Origin: Albibacterium profundi
GTDB taxonomy: Bacteria > Bacteroidota > Bacteroidia > Sphingobacteriales > Sphingobacteriaceae
Direction: 5' to 3'
NCBI RefSeq assembly: GCF_042159835.1
Contig: NZ_JBBVGT010000002.1
Location: forward strand, 1,736,001-1,800,000
Length of the DNA: 64,000 bases
Shown here: piece by piece, positions 35,401 through 42,932 of the stretch
Layout: each line of letters starts with the position of its first letter
Numbering within the stretch: the stretch's first letter is position 1
Notes under the pieces: model-generated
What the model was told of the DNA's origin: nothing
The model's input: only the letters and a program-made list of their open reading frames with translations
The model's database searches: none
Program-made: the position numbers and the translations under genes

Positions 35401-35654
35401 AATGAAGTGGCATCAATTTTTTTGACGTTTTCCATTGACGCAACTGCGTCCTCAATCTCTTTTGTAACTGTATTCTCAACCTCATTTGGGGATGCACCCG
35501 GATAGACTGTCGATATCGAAACTACCTCTGGAGTAAATTTTGGCAACATCTCATAATTCAACGAAAAATAGCTCAAAATACCCATTAAACTGAGTGCAGT
35601 GAATACAACGATGACAAGGGACGGTCTTTTTATGGAGACTTCTGATATTTTCAT
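32493..35654 (-). CDS. RND efflux transporter permease (HAE1, AcrB/MdtB-like)
   Basis: 1053 residues, the length of AcrB-class pumps, with the duplicated layout of six membrane helices and a large periplasmic loop per half. The start is SIKRPSLVIVVFTAL. Helix 4 contains the proton-relay acidic pair in VGILVDDAIVVIENIYRH, and the second half has the matching LIGLVAKNAILLVDF. It extrudes drugs, bile-salt-like compounds or other amphiphiles, driven by proton influx. It follows the adaptor gene by 39 bases in a TolC-adaptor-permease operon. No TetR-type regulator is adjacent. Confidence 0.95.
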   Translation of the reverse strand: MKISEVSIKRPSLVIVVFTALSLMGILSYFSLNYEMLPKFTPEVVSISTVYPGASPNEVENTVTKEIEDAVASMENVKKIDATSFESLSLVIITLNSGTDVDLALNDAQRKINAILADLPDDVDAPSLAKFSFDDLPIVTLSATSNMADAEFYDLIDKTIQPILSQVPGVAQVNLIGGQEREIQVNLDAGKLEAYGISPLQVQQMILSSNLDFPTGSIKTTEQDILVRLAGKFKSVEELRNLVVTTTASGAQIRIRDLADVQDTQKDVEKLSRVDRKSSIAVQILKTSDANAVAVSQEVRAILGQLETEHAAAGLSLEVANDSSLYTLESANAVVFDLILAIILVAVIMLLFLHSFRNAVIVMVAIPVSLISTFIGMLLFGFTLNLMSLLGLSLVVGILVDDAIVVIENIYRHMEMGKNKVRASIDGAKEIGFTVVSITLVIVVVFLPISLSTGMVSSILREFCVVVIISTLLSLLVSFTIVPLLTSRFGKLEKITSEKISGRFILGFERLLKRFTNWITRILEWCLGHKAITLVAVTLMLFASFGLVIAGFIGGEFFAQSDRGEFLVQLELPKDASIEQTNQVALKTEEFLSSKPEITSMITMVGQSSDGMMGTLATPYKAEITVKLIDKSERDPSDVYAAKIKKELADILVGVKIKTVPVSIMGTAEQAPIELIVTGSNLDSIMDYAEQARDILATIPGATGTKLSVEGGNPEVEVVVNRDKMSSLGLDLQTVGATMQTAFNGNTDGKYRQGEYEYDINIRFDDYDRRNVNDVRNLLFANNQGELIKLSQFADVTEGSGPTQLERRDKSTSVKVQGQTVGRPTGSIAADFEAELENIHKPVGVNYIWSGDMENQSEGFGTLGIALLIAVVMVYFIMVALYDSFVYPFVVMFSIPLSIIGALLALALTNNSLNIFTILGLIMLIGLVAKNAILLVDFTNHMKAEGQSTKQALINANHARLRPILMTTIAMVFGMLPIALASGAGAEWKNGLAWVIIGGLISSLFLTLVVVPVVYMLFDTILHKLGLDKEGLPIEELMVEDYEHKELKPEYEH

Positions 35655-35693
35655 TAATTATATTTTTATTTTGAAAACCAGGTTTTCAAACGT

Positions 35694-36755
35694 TTAAGAT
35701 TGAGGACTAACTTTTGTTCCGTTAACCAGGTTAATCTGTCCGCTCGTGATAACAGTTTCGCCCTCTTTCAATCCACTTACAATCTCTACCTCTTCACCCA
35801 TAATTCGTCCGGCTACCACTTCTTTTAGTTGCGCAGTGGAATCTTTTCCAAGAACGTAGATCTGATTACTGCTGACACCTCCGACAAACGAAGAGCGGGG
35901 GATAGTAATTTCTGGTGCTTGCTCTGGAAACTCAAAAACAGCGGTAGCATACATGCCCGCACGTACGGTATTTGCTTCCGGATTAACCACTTCAATTTTA
36001 ACAGGGTAGTTTAACGTTGCGTCCGCTTTGGGTGCAATAAAGGTCACAGTTCCTGAAAACTCTTTGTCCGGAAATGTACTGGTCGTGATTTTAATTTGAT
36101 CGCCAGTTTTAATATTGGCCACTTGCGACTCATTCACAGTGACATTTAACTCCAACGAGGAAACATCAACGATATTAAATAGTAATGTACTTGGTGTCAC
36201 GTAAGCACCCTGTTCAATATTTCTACTGTTCACAATCCCAGAAATAGGTGATTTAATGTAAGCGTCTTGAACACGTCGCTTGGCTTGCTGTACCATGGTC
36301 TCAGCATTGCGTAAACTAAGAGCCACCTCATCAAGCTGAGCCCGGGTAACACCTCCAGTCTCATAAGAACTTTGATAACGTTCCATATCGGTCTTTGCTT
36401 TCTGGTAGGCTGCTTCTGCTTGCTGTAAGTCTAAGTTTGCGTACTCCGGATCTATTTTTACCAAGGTCTGACCTTTACGAACCCGATCGCCCTCATCAAC
36501 CATCAGCTGAGTAACACGACCGTTTGTCTCTGCCAATAGGTCTAAGTCCTGCTTCGCAGCAAAATTACCGTTTACTGAGAAATTAAGAGCTAAACTCTGT
36601 TTTTCTGCGACAGCCGTTTTCACAACAATCGCTCCGCTATCGTCGGCCACGATTGCCGTCCGAGCTTCATTTTCTTTTTTATTATTGATAAGTACCCAGG
36701 TAATTAATCCGATGACCACGACAACGATACCTATGGTTAATATTCCTCTTTTCAT
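35694..36755 (-). CDS. RND efflux periplasmic adaptor (membrane fusion protein)
   Basis: 353 residues. An N-terminal membrane anchor (about 5-24) is followed by a biotinyl-lipoyl-like half (DEGDRVRKGQTLVKID), an alpha-helical hairpin (LDLQQAEAAYQKAKTDMERYQ region), the returning lipoyl half (YIKSPISGIVNSRNIEQGAYV) and the beta-barrel and membrane-proximal domains (IPRSSFVGG, GLKEGETVITSG). It bridges the pump to its outer-membrane channel. Its ATG overlaps the stop of the TolC gene by one base, showing translational coupling. Confidence 0.94.
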   Translation of the reverse strand: MKRGILTIGIVVVVIGLITWVLINNKKENEARTAIVADDSGAIVVKTAVAEKQSLALNFSVNGNFAAKQDLDLLAETNGRVTQLMVDEGDRVRKGQTLVKIDPEYANLDLQQAEAAYQKAKTDMERYQSSYETGGVTRAQLDEVALSLRNAETMVQQAKRRVQDAYIKSPISGIVNSRNIEQGAYVTPSTLLFNIVDVSSLELNVTVNESQVANIKTGDQIKITTSTFPDKEFSGTVTFIAPKADATLNYPVKIEVVNPEANTVRAGMYATAVFEFPEQAPEITIPRSSFVGGVSSNQIYVLGKDSTAQLKEVVAGRIMGEEVEIVSGLKEGETVITSGQINLVNGTKVSPQS

Positions 36756-38113
36756 TACTCGTTAATTAAAGATTTGATGTTACCTTGAGATTTTATTAAT
36801 TCGATCTCAGCGATTTTATAGTTTAAAAGTGCTTGATTGTAGCTGTTTTGCGCGGTCACTAGTTCAGTCTCCGCTGTCAAAAGATCAGTCAGACTGGCCA
36901 AGCCGTTATTATAATTGTTCTTCGTGCTATTGTAAACTTCCTCTGCCAGTATCTTGTTCTGGTTCTGTGTCTCAATGGTGCTCAGGCTGTTGTTGATCTG
37001 TATTTTAGCATTCTCATAAGCCATCTGCAATGCGTTGGAAGAGTTCTTAATGTCCTCTTGCAACTTTTGGATATCAATAGACGCCTGCTTCAATCGTGAG
37101 CTGCGGGCTCCGCCATCAAAAATGGGTATTCTCAACGTCAGTGTAATTGCTGACATGTCATAGTTGAGCGCATTCTTTGTGTAAAGATTGAAGTCGTTAC
37201 TTTGTGTATTGTACATATAGTTAGCACCCAAAGAAAGACTTGGATAAAATTCAGCTTCAATAGCTCTTTTTTGAAATCCGAGAAGCTCTTCTTGTTCTTT
37301 TAACACTAAATATGAACTCAGATTATTAAGGTCGAAATTCTTCTCAGCAATTAAATTATTTGCAGTCTCCTCCAGCTCCTCCAAGCTTGTTTGCGGAATT
37401 ATAATACGCTGAGTTACCGGCATACCCATATAGTATTTTAGCAAATTCTCTTGTTGAGCAACAGCGTTGAGTAACTGCTCCTTTTGAGATTGTAGATTAC
37501 TGCTGTTGACTTTGACCCGATCTAGATCAATTTTCCGAGCCAAACCAATTTCATATTGACTGGAAACAGTTTTCTCTAAGGTTTTATTGCGTTCAATGTT
37601 TGCATCCACAACAGCTAGTTGCTCTCGTGTAATGATGACTTGATAATAATTAGAAGCCACCTGCTGTAATAGGTTCTCTTCGGCAACTTTTGCTGCCATC
37701 GTATAATATTCTTTTGTGCTCTTTGCTGCTTTTAAACCGGTAAATACCTGTTGGTTAAATAATTGTTGATTTAGCTGTACTTGCGCTAATGAGCTCCACG
37801 TCGTACCTGCCTTTACAGCAATAAATTCGCCTGGCTCACCGCCCATGAATTCAGCCGGCAAAATAAACTGTTGTGCTAATACATTATTTGTTAAGGTAGC
37901 TGTACCATCAATCTGCGGAAGTGCCCCTGCCCGAACCTCTTTGATTTGATAATCGCCTTTAAGGATGTCTAACTTTGCTTTTCTCACCGCTTCACTATTG
38001 TTTAAAGCATAATTGAGGGCCTCCTGTAAAGTCAATGTTTCCTGTGCTTGGCTAACACCGATAAAAGAGAGTATGAAAAAGGCAAGCGTGAATAACTGCT
38101 TTTTAAAAGTCAT
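36755..38113 (-). CDS. TolC-family outer membrane efflux channel
   Basis: 452 residues with a signal peptide ending at SQA-QE (about residue 23). The duplicated coiled-coil layout of OEP proteins is visible: LTLQEALNYALNNSEAVRKAKLDI opens repeat one, and the second repeat has YENAKIQINNSLSTIETQ and GLASLTDLLTAETEL. It is the outer-membrane exit duct for the RND pump. It is first in the operon. The 308-base space upstream is shared with the divergent murB promoter. Confidence 0.94.
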   Translation of the reverse strand: MTFKKQLFTLAFFILSFIGVSQAQETLTLQEALNYALNNSEAVRKAKLDILKGDYQIKEVRAGALPQIDGTATLTNNVLAQQFILPAEFMGGEPGEFIAVKAGTTWSSLAQVQLNQQLFNQQVFTGLKAAKSTKEYYTMAAKVAEENLLQQVASNYYQVIITREQLAVVDANIERNKTLEKTVSSQYEIGLARKIDLDRVKVNSSNLQSQKEQLLNAVAQQENLLKYYMGMPVTQRIIIPQTSLEELEETANNLIAEKNFDLNNLSSYLVLKEQEELLGFQKRAIEAEFYPSLSLGANYMYNTQSNDFNLYTKNALNYDMSAITLTLRIPIFDGGARSSRLKQASIDIQKLQEDIKNSSNALQMAYENAKIQINNSLSTIETQNQNKILAEEVYNSTKNNYNNGLASLTDLLTAETELVTAQNSYNQALLNYKIAEIELIKSQGNIKSLINE

Positions 38114-38420
38114 ATGTACATTAATTATTTCTTGTATTTAAACGCGTATCGTGTTTCAACCTATATGCATCTTTTTGAAAAGTTCCCTAGAATTACAGAA
38201 ACTCTTCGATACAAGAAGTTCTTCTATTTCTTGGCTTCTAAGACGTAATTCAGGGGCGAATTGTTACATTAACTTATACTTTTTTTTGACCCTTGCCCAT
38301 TCCTCTTTGGTTACTGTGTATTTAGTACGCTTACTTAGCTGCGTTTGCGTTGTCAAAATTTGTCGAATGCCGGTTTATCTTTTTATCTTTGAAACCTTCA
38401 ATTTCTCAAATTTCTTAATT
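38114..38420. other. Intergenic space between the TolC-family gene and murB
   Basis: No credible gene lies here; the in-frame extension of murB to 38151 lacks family similarity. It holds the murB promoter at 38359-38391. Short arms AGAAG/CTTCT at about 38214-38226 form a weak palindrome, too short to call an operator. A promoter for the efflux operon was not identified. Confidence 0.6.
38359..38391 (+). promoter_or_regulatory. Bacteroidota promoter for murB
   Basis: TTTG at 38359-38362, a 21-base spacer and TATCTTTG at 38384-38391 give a near-ideal two-part match. The predicted transcript begins close to 38398, 23 bases before the ATG at 38421, which excludes longer versions of murB. Confidence 0.7.
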
Positions 38421-39440
38421 ATGAAATATCCTTTGCAAGCTGATAAATCCCTTTTAAAACTAAATACCTTCGGTGTAGAAGCTTCCGCTAAGTATTATGC
38501 AGGAGTAAAATCAGAAAATGCATTAGGTTTATTAGCTGAGACAATTGAATTTAGCATGGAACCCTTATTGATTCTCGGCGGCGGTAGTAATATTCTCTTT
38601 ACAAAGGACTTTCCGGGCTTAGTGCTCCATATGCAGATTCCTGGGATAAAGGTCCGTGAGGAGGGGAACGAGGTGTATGTTACTGCAGGGGGCGGCGTGG
38701 TTTGGAACGATTTGGTTCAGTATTGTGTCGACCGTGATTATGCCGGAATCGAAAATTTAAGCCTGATTCCCGGAACGGTAGGTGCGGCACCGGTTCAAAA
38801 TATAGGTGCGTATGGGGTAGAGTTGATGGATGTATTTTTAAGCTGCCGGGCTTTTGATATCCAAGAAAAAAACATGATAATCTTTGATCATGCTGCATGT
38901 CAATTTTCTTATCGCGATAGTTTTTTTAAGAATGAAGGTAGAGGGAATTATATTATCACCGAGGTGACGCTTCGGTTGAGCAAGATCCCGAAGTTGAACC
39001 TGAGTTACGGTGCAATTGAGAGCGAACTTGAACGGAGGGGAATCAGCCAGCCATCACTTCGGGATGTGGCTGATGTGGTTTCAAGTATCCGAGTCAATAA
39101 ACTTCCGGATCCTACAAGTATTGGAAATTCAGGTAGTTTCTTTAAAAATCCTATCATTTCGGCCGACGAGTTTAAGAGAATAGAGTCCATTTTTCCAGAC
39201 ATCGTATATTACCCTGTACAATCCGGCCAAATTAAATTGGCCGCAGGGTGGCTTATCGAAAAATGTGGATGGAAAGGCAAAAAGATCGGAAATACAGGAA
39301 CTTGGAAAAATCAAGCTCTGGTGCTTGTTAATCACGGTAACGCCTCAGGATCAGAAGTTTATAAACTATCTGAAAAGATTATTGACTCTGTATATGCTAA
39401 ATTCGGAGTACATTTAGAGCGAGAAGTCAATATGCTTTGA
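38421..39440 (+). CDS. murB: UDP-N-acetylenolpyruvoylglucosamine reductase
   Basis: 339 residues, the length of the type I (E. coli-like) MurB. FAD-binding pieces are LGGGSNILF (52-60) and IPGTVGAAPVQNIGAYG (116-132). Active-site Arg165 is in YRDS and Ser239, the proton donor, in GNSGSFFKNP. It reduces the enolpyruvyl group to lactyl in UDP-MurNAc synthesis, an essential peptidoglycan step in the cytoplasm. The ATG at 38421 follows the promoter above and gives the usual N-terminus; translation from further upstream would add 90 unrelated residues. Confidence 0.95.
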   Translation: MKYPLQADKSLLKLNTFGVEASAKYYAGVKSENALGLLAETIEFSMEPLLILGGGSNILFTKDFPGLVLHMQIPGIKVREEGNEVYVTAGGGVVWNDLVQYCVDRDYAGIENLSLIPGTVGAAPVQNIGAYGVELMDVFLSCRAFDIQEKNMIIFDHAACQFSYRDSFFKNEGRGNYIITEVTLRLSKIPKLNLSYGAIESELERRGISQPSLRDVADVVSSIRVNKLPDPTSIGNSGSFFKNPIISADEFKRIESIFPDIVYYPVQSGQIKLAAGWLIEKCGWKGKKIGNTGTWKNQALVLVNHGNASGSEVYKLSEKIIDSVYAKFGVHLEREVNML

Positions 39441-39599
39441 CGTTAACTATCTCTTTATTTTATGTTAATTTAAGAAAATAGTCAAGTTTAGCACGGTGTT
39501 TGCAAAGTTTAGAGAAAATGCATTTAAATAATATGATTTTCTAAACCTGAGCACAGGGACCCAATACGGCAACCGAATGCTCCCTAAACCCTACGCAAA

Positions 39600-40142
39600 A
39601 TGACTAAGTACGAATTCAAATCAATGGTTTCAAGCCACGCCGAGTCGTTAAAAATGTATGCTTTTCATTTTACTCATGATGATGAAGATGCAAATGACTT
39701 AGTTCAGGACACAGTGTTAAAGGCAATCACGTACCACGACAAGTTCAAAGAAGGTACAAACCTGAAGGGATGGTTATACACCATCATGAAAAACACCTTT
39801 ATCAACAATTACCGTAGACTGGTTAAGATCAGTACCATGGTTACCAAATCAGAAGAAATATCTTCGTCTAACCTTGTGTACAGCTCGACAAACAACCGTG
39901 GCGAAAATCAATTCGTTATGGATGATATTAAGGCGGCGTTAAACGAGCTGTCGGAAGAGTATTATGTTCCATTTACGATGTATTTTGAGGGTTACAAATA
40001 CCACGAGATCGCAGACCATTTAGATATTCCTATCGGAACGGTTAAAACCAGAATTCATGTAGCCCGCAAATCGCTCAAAAAATCACTTAAACCCTATGCA
40101 TACGGAATACAATCCTCCGTATTCGCCGGGGTTAATTTTTAG
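39600..40142 (+). CDS. ECF-family RNA polymerase sigma factor
   Basis: 180 residues with the two ECF domains: sigma-2 (about 10-75; YAFHFTHDDEDANDLVQDTVLKA, then GWLYTIMKNTFINNYRR) and sigma-4 (about 115-165; LNELSEEYYVPFTMYFEGYKYHEIADHLDIPIGTVKTRIHVARKSL). The domain 4 helix-turn-helix would read the -33 region of target promoters. No anti-sigma gene is adjacent, which is common for one conserved lone ECF group in Bacteroidota. Targets unknown. A perfect 24-bp hairpin lies 70 bases after its stop. Confidence 0.92.
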   Translation: MTKYEFKSMVSSHAESLKMYAFHFTHDDEDANDLVQDTVLKAITYHDKFKEGTNLKGWLYTIMKNTFINNYRRLVKISTMVTKSEEISSSNLVYSSTNNRGENQFVMDDIKAALNELSEEYYVPFTMYFEGYKYHEIADHLDIPIGTVKTRIHVARKSLKKSLKPYAYGIQSSVFAGVNF

Positions 40143-40211
40143 GACTCCTTCCTATATCTTTTAATCATTTGGAAATACATTGTTATTCTCCCAAATAGAT
40201 TCATGACACAT

Positions 40212-40267
40212 TCCATCCTCGTTTCATCCGCATTTACGCGATAAAATGCGGATGAAACGAGGATGGA
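40212..40267. repeat. Perfect 24-bp inverted repeat (long hairpin)
   Basis: Two exact 24-base complementary arms (40212-40235 and 40244-40267) with an 8-nt loop. The arms contain CCTCGTTTCATCCGC and its complement. The stem is GC-richer than its surroundings, and there is no T-run on either side, so it is unlike the other terminators in this window. It sits between the convergent ECF sigma gene and PfkB gene. It could be a bidirectional terminator, a REP/MITE-like element or an mRNA-stabilising 3' structure. Confidence 0.85.
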
Positions 40268-40316
40268 CGATGAAGAAAATTTACAAAAAAGTAATAGAAG
40301 CTTCTAATGAAAGCTA

Positions 40317-41237
40317 TTAAGCTTCTAGTGTAAATTGACTAAGGGATGTGAATAGTTTGATGCGTTCTGAAATCTCTTGTTGATCCAAGTTTTCTAACTT
40401 CTCTGTCCCAAACTTTTCGACGCAGAACGAGGCAAGGGCTGAACCGAAAATAACTGCATTTTTCATGTTGTTAAAATTGATTGTTCCCACCTTCGCTAAA
40501 TAGCCGATGAAGCCTCCTGCAAAAGTATCTCCTGCACCTGTCGGATCGAAAACCTCAGCTAATGGTAGAGCTGGTGCAGAGAATATCTGATCTTTATTGA
40601 ATAGCAAGGCGCCATGTTCACCTTTTTTAATAATAAGGTAGCGTGGCCCCATTTCAAGAATCTTCTGCGAGGCTTTTACGAGTGAATATTCACCTGAAAG
40701 TTGCCGCGCTTCCTCGTCGTTGATCGTCAGCACGTCGACATGCTTTAATACGTTAAGAAGATCATCGAGCGCGATGTCCATCCAGAAGTTCATCGTGTCC
40801 AATACTACTAACTTGGGTTTGTTCTCTAATCGTTGCAAGGTTTTTAGTTGTACCTCTGGCGTTAGGTTCCCTAATAGTAAATACTCGCAACCTTGATACG
40901 ATTGAGGAAGAATGGGGTCAAAGTTTTCCAAGACGTTTAGTTCGGTGGTCAAGGTATCGCGACTGTTCATGTCGTTATGGTATTTACCAGACCAGAAAAA
41001 GGACTTTTCACCTTCTTTAATCTGTAACCCTTCTATATCAATTCCCTTCGATGTAATTTTAGCAAGATTTTCTTTGCCGAAATCGTCTCCGATGACGCTG
41101 ACAATTTTTACTTGATCATATAGATAAGACGCCGCCAGGGAAGCGAATGTCGCGGCGCCTCCAACTATTTTGTCTGTTTTTCCGAAAGGTGTTTCGATGG
41201 CGTCAAAAGCGACGGTTCCGATAATAACTAAACTCAT
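40317..41237 (-). CDS. PfkB-family carbohydrate/nucleoside kinase
   Basis: 306 residues of the ribokinase fold. GGAATFASLAASYL (about 26-39) is the first PfkB signature and DPTGAGDTFAGGFIGYL (near residue 240) the second, including the catalytic Asp and anion-hole GAGD. The substrate is not determined by the visible motifs; ribokinase-like and adenosine-kinase-like roles are both possible. It has no partner gene; upstream on the same strand are the two tRNA-Asn genes and their terminator. Confidence 0.85.
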   Translation of the reverse strand: MSLVIIGTVAFDAIETPFGKTDKIVGGAATFASLAASYLYDQVKIVSVIGDDFGKENLAKITSKGIDIEGLQIKEGEKSFFWSGKYHNDMNSRDTLTTELNVLENFDPILPQSYQGCEYLLLGNLTPEVQLKTLQRLENKPKLVVLDTMNFWMDIALDDLLNVLKHVDVLTINDEEARQLSGEYSLVKASQKILEMGPRYLIIKKGEHGALLFNKDQIFSAPALPLAEVFDPTGAGDTFAGGFIGYLAKVGTINFNNMKNAVIFGSALASFCVEKFGTEKLENLDQQEISERIKLFTSLSQFTLEA

Positions 41238-41271
41238 AATGGTAGATTAAAACAAGAATGATATCAAATAA

Positions 41272-41296
41272 AAAAGCCGGCTGTGGGCCGGCTTTT
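41272..41296 (-). terminator. Intrinsic terminator of the tRNA-Asn pair
   Basis: A 10-bp stem (AAAAGCCGGC / GCCGGCTTTT) with a 5-nt loop, just 3' of the proximal tRNA-Asn on the minus strand, followed on that strand by a T-rich stretch. Confidence 0.85.
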
Positions 41297-41297
41297 G

Positions 41298-41371
41298 CTC
41301 CTGAAGCTGGGCTCGAACCAGCGACCCTCTGATTAACAGTCAGATGCTCTAACCAGCTGAGCTATTCAGGA
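41298..41371 (-). tRNA. tRNA-Asn (anticodon GTT), copy 2
   Basis: On the minus strand a complete cloverleaf can be folded: acceptor TCCTGAA/TTCAGGA, discriminator G, D-arm AGCTCAGCTGGTTAGAGC, anticodon loop CTGTTAA with GTT, and T-arm GGTTCGAGCC. Discriminator G fits tRNA-Asn. CCA is not encoded. It is identical to copy 1 at 41452-41525. Confidence 0.95.
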
Positions 41372-41451
41372 ATGTTTTTTTATACTGGTTGTTCGTAATG
41401 TCAACTGTACATCTGGATCGAAAAGATCGTTTTGTACATGTACTATTTTTG

Positions 41452-41525
41452 CTCCTGAAGCTGGGCTCGAACCAGCGACCCTCTGATTAACAGTCAGATG
41501 CTCTAACCAGCTGAGCTATTCAGGA
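41452..41525 (-). tRNA. tRNA-Asn (anticodon GTT), copy 1
   Basis: Same sequence and fold as the copy at 41298-41371, 154 bases away, transcribed first on the minus strand. Flanking similarity (TTTGCTCC on one side, TGTTTTTT on the other) suggests a recent tandem duplication. Both copies probably share one transcript ended at 41272-41296. Confidence 0.95.
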
Positions 41526-41832
41526 GTGTTTTTTGTCTGGTTAAGGCGGTTATCCGCATTAATTCCTCTTTTTAAAGGACTGCAATATTCGGAATTTTGT
41601 TCTGAATAAGCAAAAAAAATGTAATATTTTTTATTCTACTTAATTCATGCTTTTAGCGTTTTCGGACTTACTTTGTTCTACATCATCCCACGGTGGTTAT
41701 CAAATGGGTCCCAAATGCACCCGCTCAAATGGCGGTTCCAACGAGAATATTAGAAATACACATGACGGAGTATTGAGCGTGATGTAAAACAAGCTCATAA
41801 GAGTGCTTGTTAGAAAATTCATAAAAAATACC
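41526..41832. other. Intergenic space between tRNA-Asn and the accA promoter
   Basis: No gene is supported. On the minus strand the string TTGCAGTCC (41577-41585) recurs just as it does in the tRNA-Gln promoter region (46095-46103), so it is probably part of the tRNA-Asn promoter. The rest is AT-rich and shows nothing recognisable. Confidence 0.5.
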
Positions 41833-41840
41833 TAATTTAG
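41833..41840 (+). promoter_or_regulatory. Possible -7 element for accA
   Basis: TAATTTAG differs from TAnnTTTG at one position. It would start the transcript near 41845, exactly at the foot of the leader hairpin. Confidence 0.4.
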
Positions 41841-41844
41841 CAGC

Positions 41845-41883
41845 CCTGTTCGTGAATGGGGTAAACACGAGTTCATGAACAGG
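41845..41883 (+). promoter_or_regulatory. Hairpin in the accA leader
   Basis: Arms CCTGTTCGTGAA and TTCATGAACAGG form 12 pairs in RNA (11 Watson-Crick and one G-U) around a 15-nt loop, 14 bases before the accA ATG. No T-run follows, so it is not a terminator. It may control mRNA stability or translation, or bind a regulator. Confidence 0.55.
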
Positions 41884-41897
41884 ATAAATAAGAAAAA

Positions 41898-42851
41898 ATG
41901 AAAACATTGTTCGATTTCGAAAAGCCCATAGATGATCTGGTTGGTCAGCTTGATAAAGTGAAGCAAGTTGCCGAGAAAACTCAAGTTGACATGTCAGCTA
42001 CCATCAGTGAACTCGAAGCGGAGCTTAAAAGAACTAGAGAGCAGATTTACGGTAATATGACCGGTTGGCAAAAGGTTCAAATGTCCAGGCATCCCGATCG
42101 ACCGCAAACCTTGGATTATATTTCCATGATGTGTGATAACTTTCTCGAGCTGCACGGTGATCGCACAGTGAAGGATGATAAAGCCATTATTGGTGGGTGG
42201 GCGAATATTGATGATCGGTCGCTTATGGTGATTGGGCATCAGAAAGGTAAGAACACGAAAGAACGCCAATTCCGAAATTTCGGTATGGCTAATCCAGAAG
42301 GCTACCGGAAGGCTTTGCGTCTAATGAAGATGGCAGAAAAGTTCAATAAACCGATTGTTACCTTAATTGATACGATGGGTGCTTACCCAGGACTTGAGGC
42401 AGAGGAAAGAGGGCAGGGTGAAGCGATAGCACGGAACCTGTTAGAAATGTCGGTTTTGCGAGTTCCGATTATCTGTATTGTTATCGGTGAAGGTGCTTCT
42501 GGAGGTGCATTGGGTATTGGTATCGGTGATCGCGTTTATATGTTAGAGCATACTTGGTATTCGGTCATTTCACCCGAGTCATGCTCTTCAATTTTGTGGA
42601 GAAGTTGGGATTACAAAGAACGCGCGGCGGAATCATTGAAGTTGACTTCCGAGAACATGCTTTCAAATGGATTGATCGACGGAATCATCCCTGAACCATT
42701 CGGTGGTGCACATCAAGATCCTGCACAAATAGGACAGACGGTTAAACAACAAATCCTAACCGATTTGAACCTCTTAAAAGCGAAAAATAAAGACGAAATG
42801 GTAACGGAACGTATCGATAAGTTCTGTAAGATGGGAGTGGTCGTAGAATAA
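41898..42851 (+). CDS. accA: Acetyl-CoA carboxylase carboxyltransferase subunit alpha
   Basis: 317 residues, the usual AccA length. An N-terminal helical/coiled segment (about 1-50, DDLVGQLDKVKQVAEK...) precedes the crotonase-fold carboxyltransferase domain: GDRTVKDDKAIIGG, TLIDTMGAYPGLEAEERGQ, and GEGASGGALGIGIGDRVYM forming the oxyanion hole and acyl-CoA site. With AccD (not in the window) it transfers carboxylate from biotin to acetyl-CoA, making malonyl-CoA, the first step of fatty acid synthesis. It is monocistronic and ended by the palindromic terminator at 42879-42909. Confidence 0.96.
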   Translation: MKTLFDFEKPIDDLVGQLDKVKQVAEKTQVDMSATISELEAELKRTREQIYGNMTGWQKVQMSRHPDRPQTLDYISMMCDNFLELHGDRTVKDDKAIIGGWANIDDRSLMVIGHQKGKNTKERQFRNFGMANPEGYRKALRLMKMAEKFNKPIVTLIDTMGAYPGLEAEERGQGEAIARNLLEMSVLRVPIICIVIGEGASGGALGIGIGDRVYMLEHTWYSVISPESCSSILWRSWDYKERAAESLKLTSENMLSNGLIDGIIPEPFGGAHQDPAQIGQTVKQQILTDLNLLKAKNKDEMVTERIDKFCKMGVVVE

Positions 42852-42878
42852 ATTAATTTCAGTAATTATTATGATATC

Positions 42879-42909
42879 AAAAAAGCACCGAGGTCCTCGG
42901 TGCTTTTTT
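42879..42909. terminator. Bidirectional palindromic terminator
   Basis: A near-perfect palindrome, GCACCGAGGTCCTCGGTGC, flanked by A6 on the left and T6 on the right, between the convergent accA and DUF2723 genes. Confidence 0.9.
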
Positions 42910-42932
42910 ATGTTTAAGAGTGCTGTTGGCAA

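Noticed and set aside
38151..38420. An in-frame 90-codon extension upstream of murB
   Set aside because: It crosses the murB promoter (38359-38391) and does not resemble MurB; the ATG at 38421 gives the standard N-terminus.
41298..41525. tRNA-Asn pair as an integration (att) site for a mobile element
   Set aside because: tRNA genes are common attachment sites, but no integrase, partial tRNA copy or foreign-looking cargo is present nearby.
42879..42909. GCACCGAGG palindrome as a protein-binding operator
   Set aside because: It has A and T runs and lies between convergent genes, so a bidirectional terminator is sufficient.
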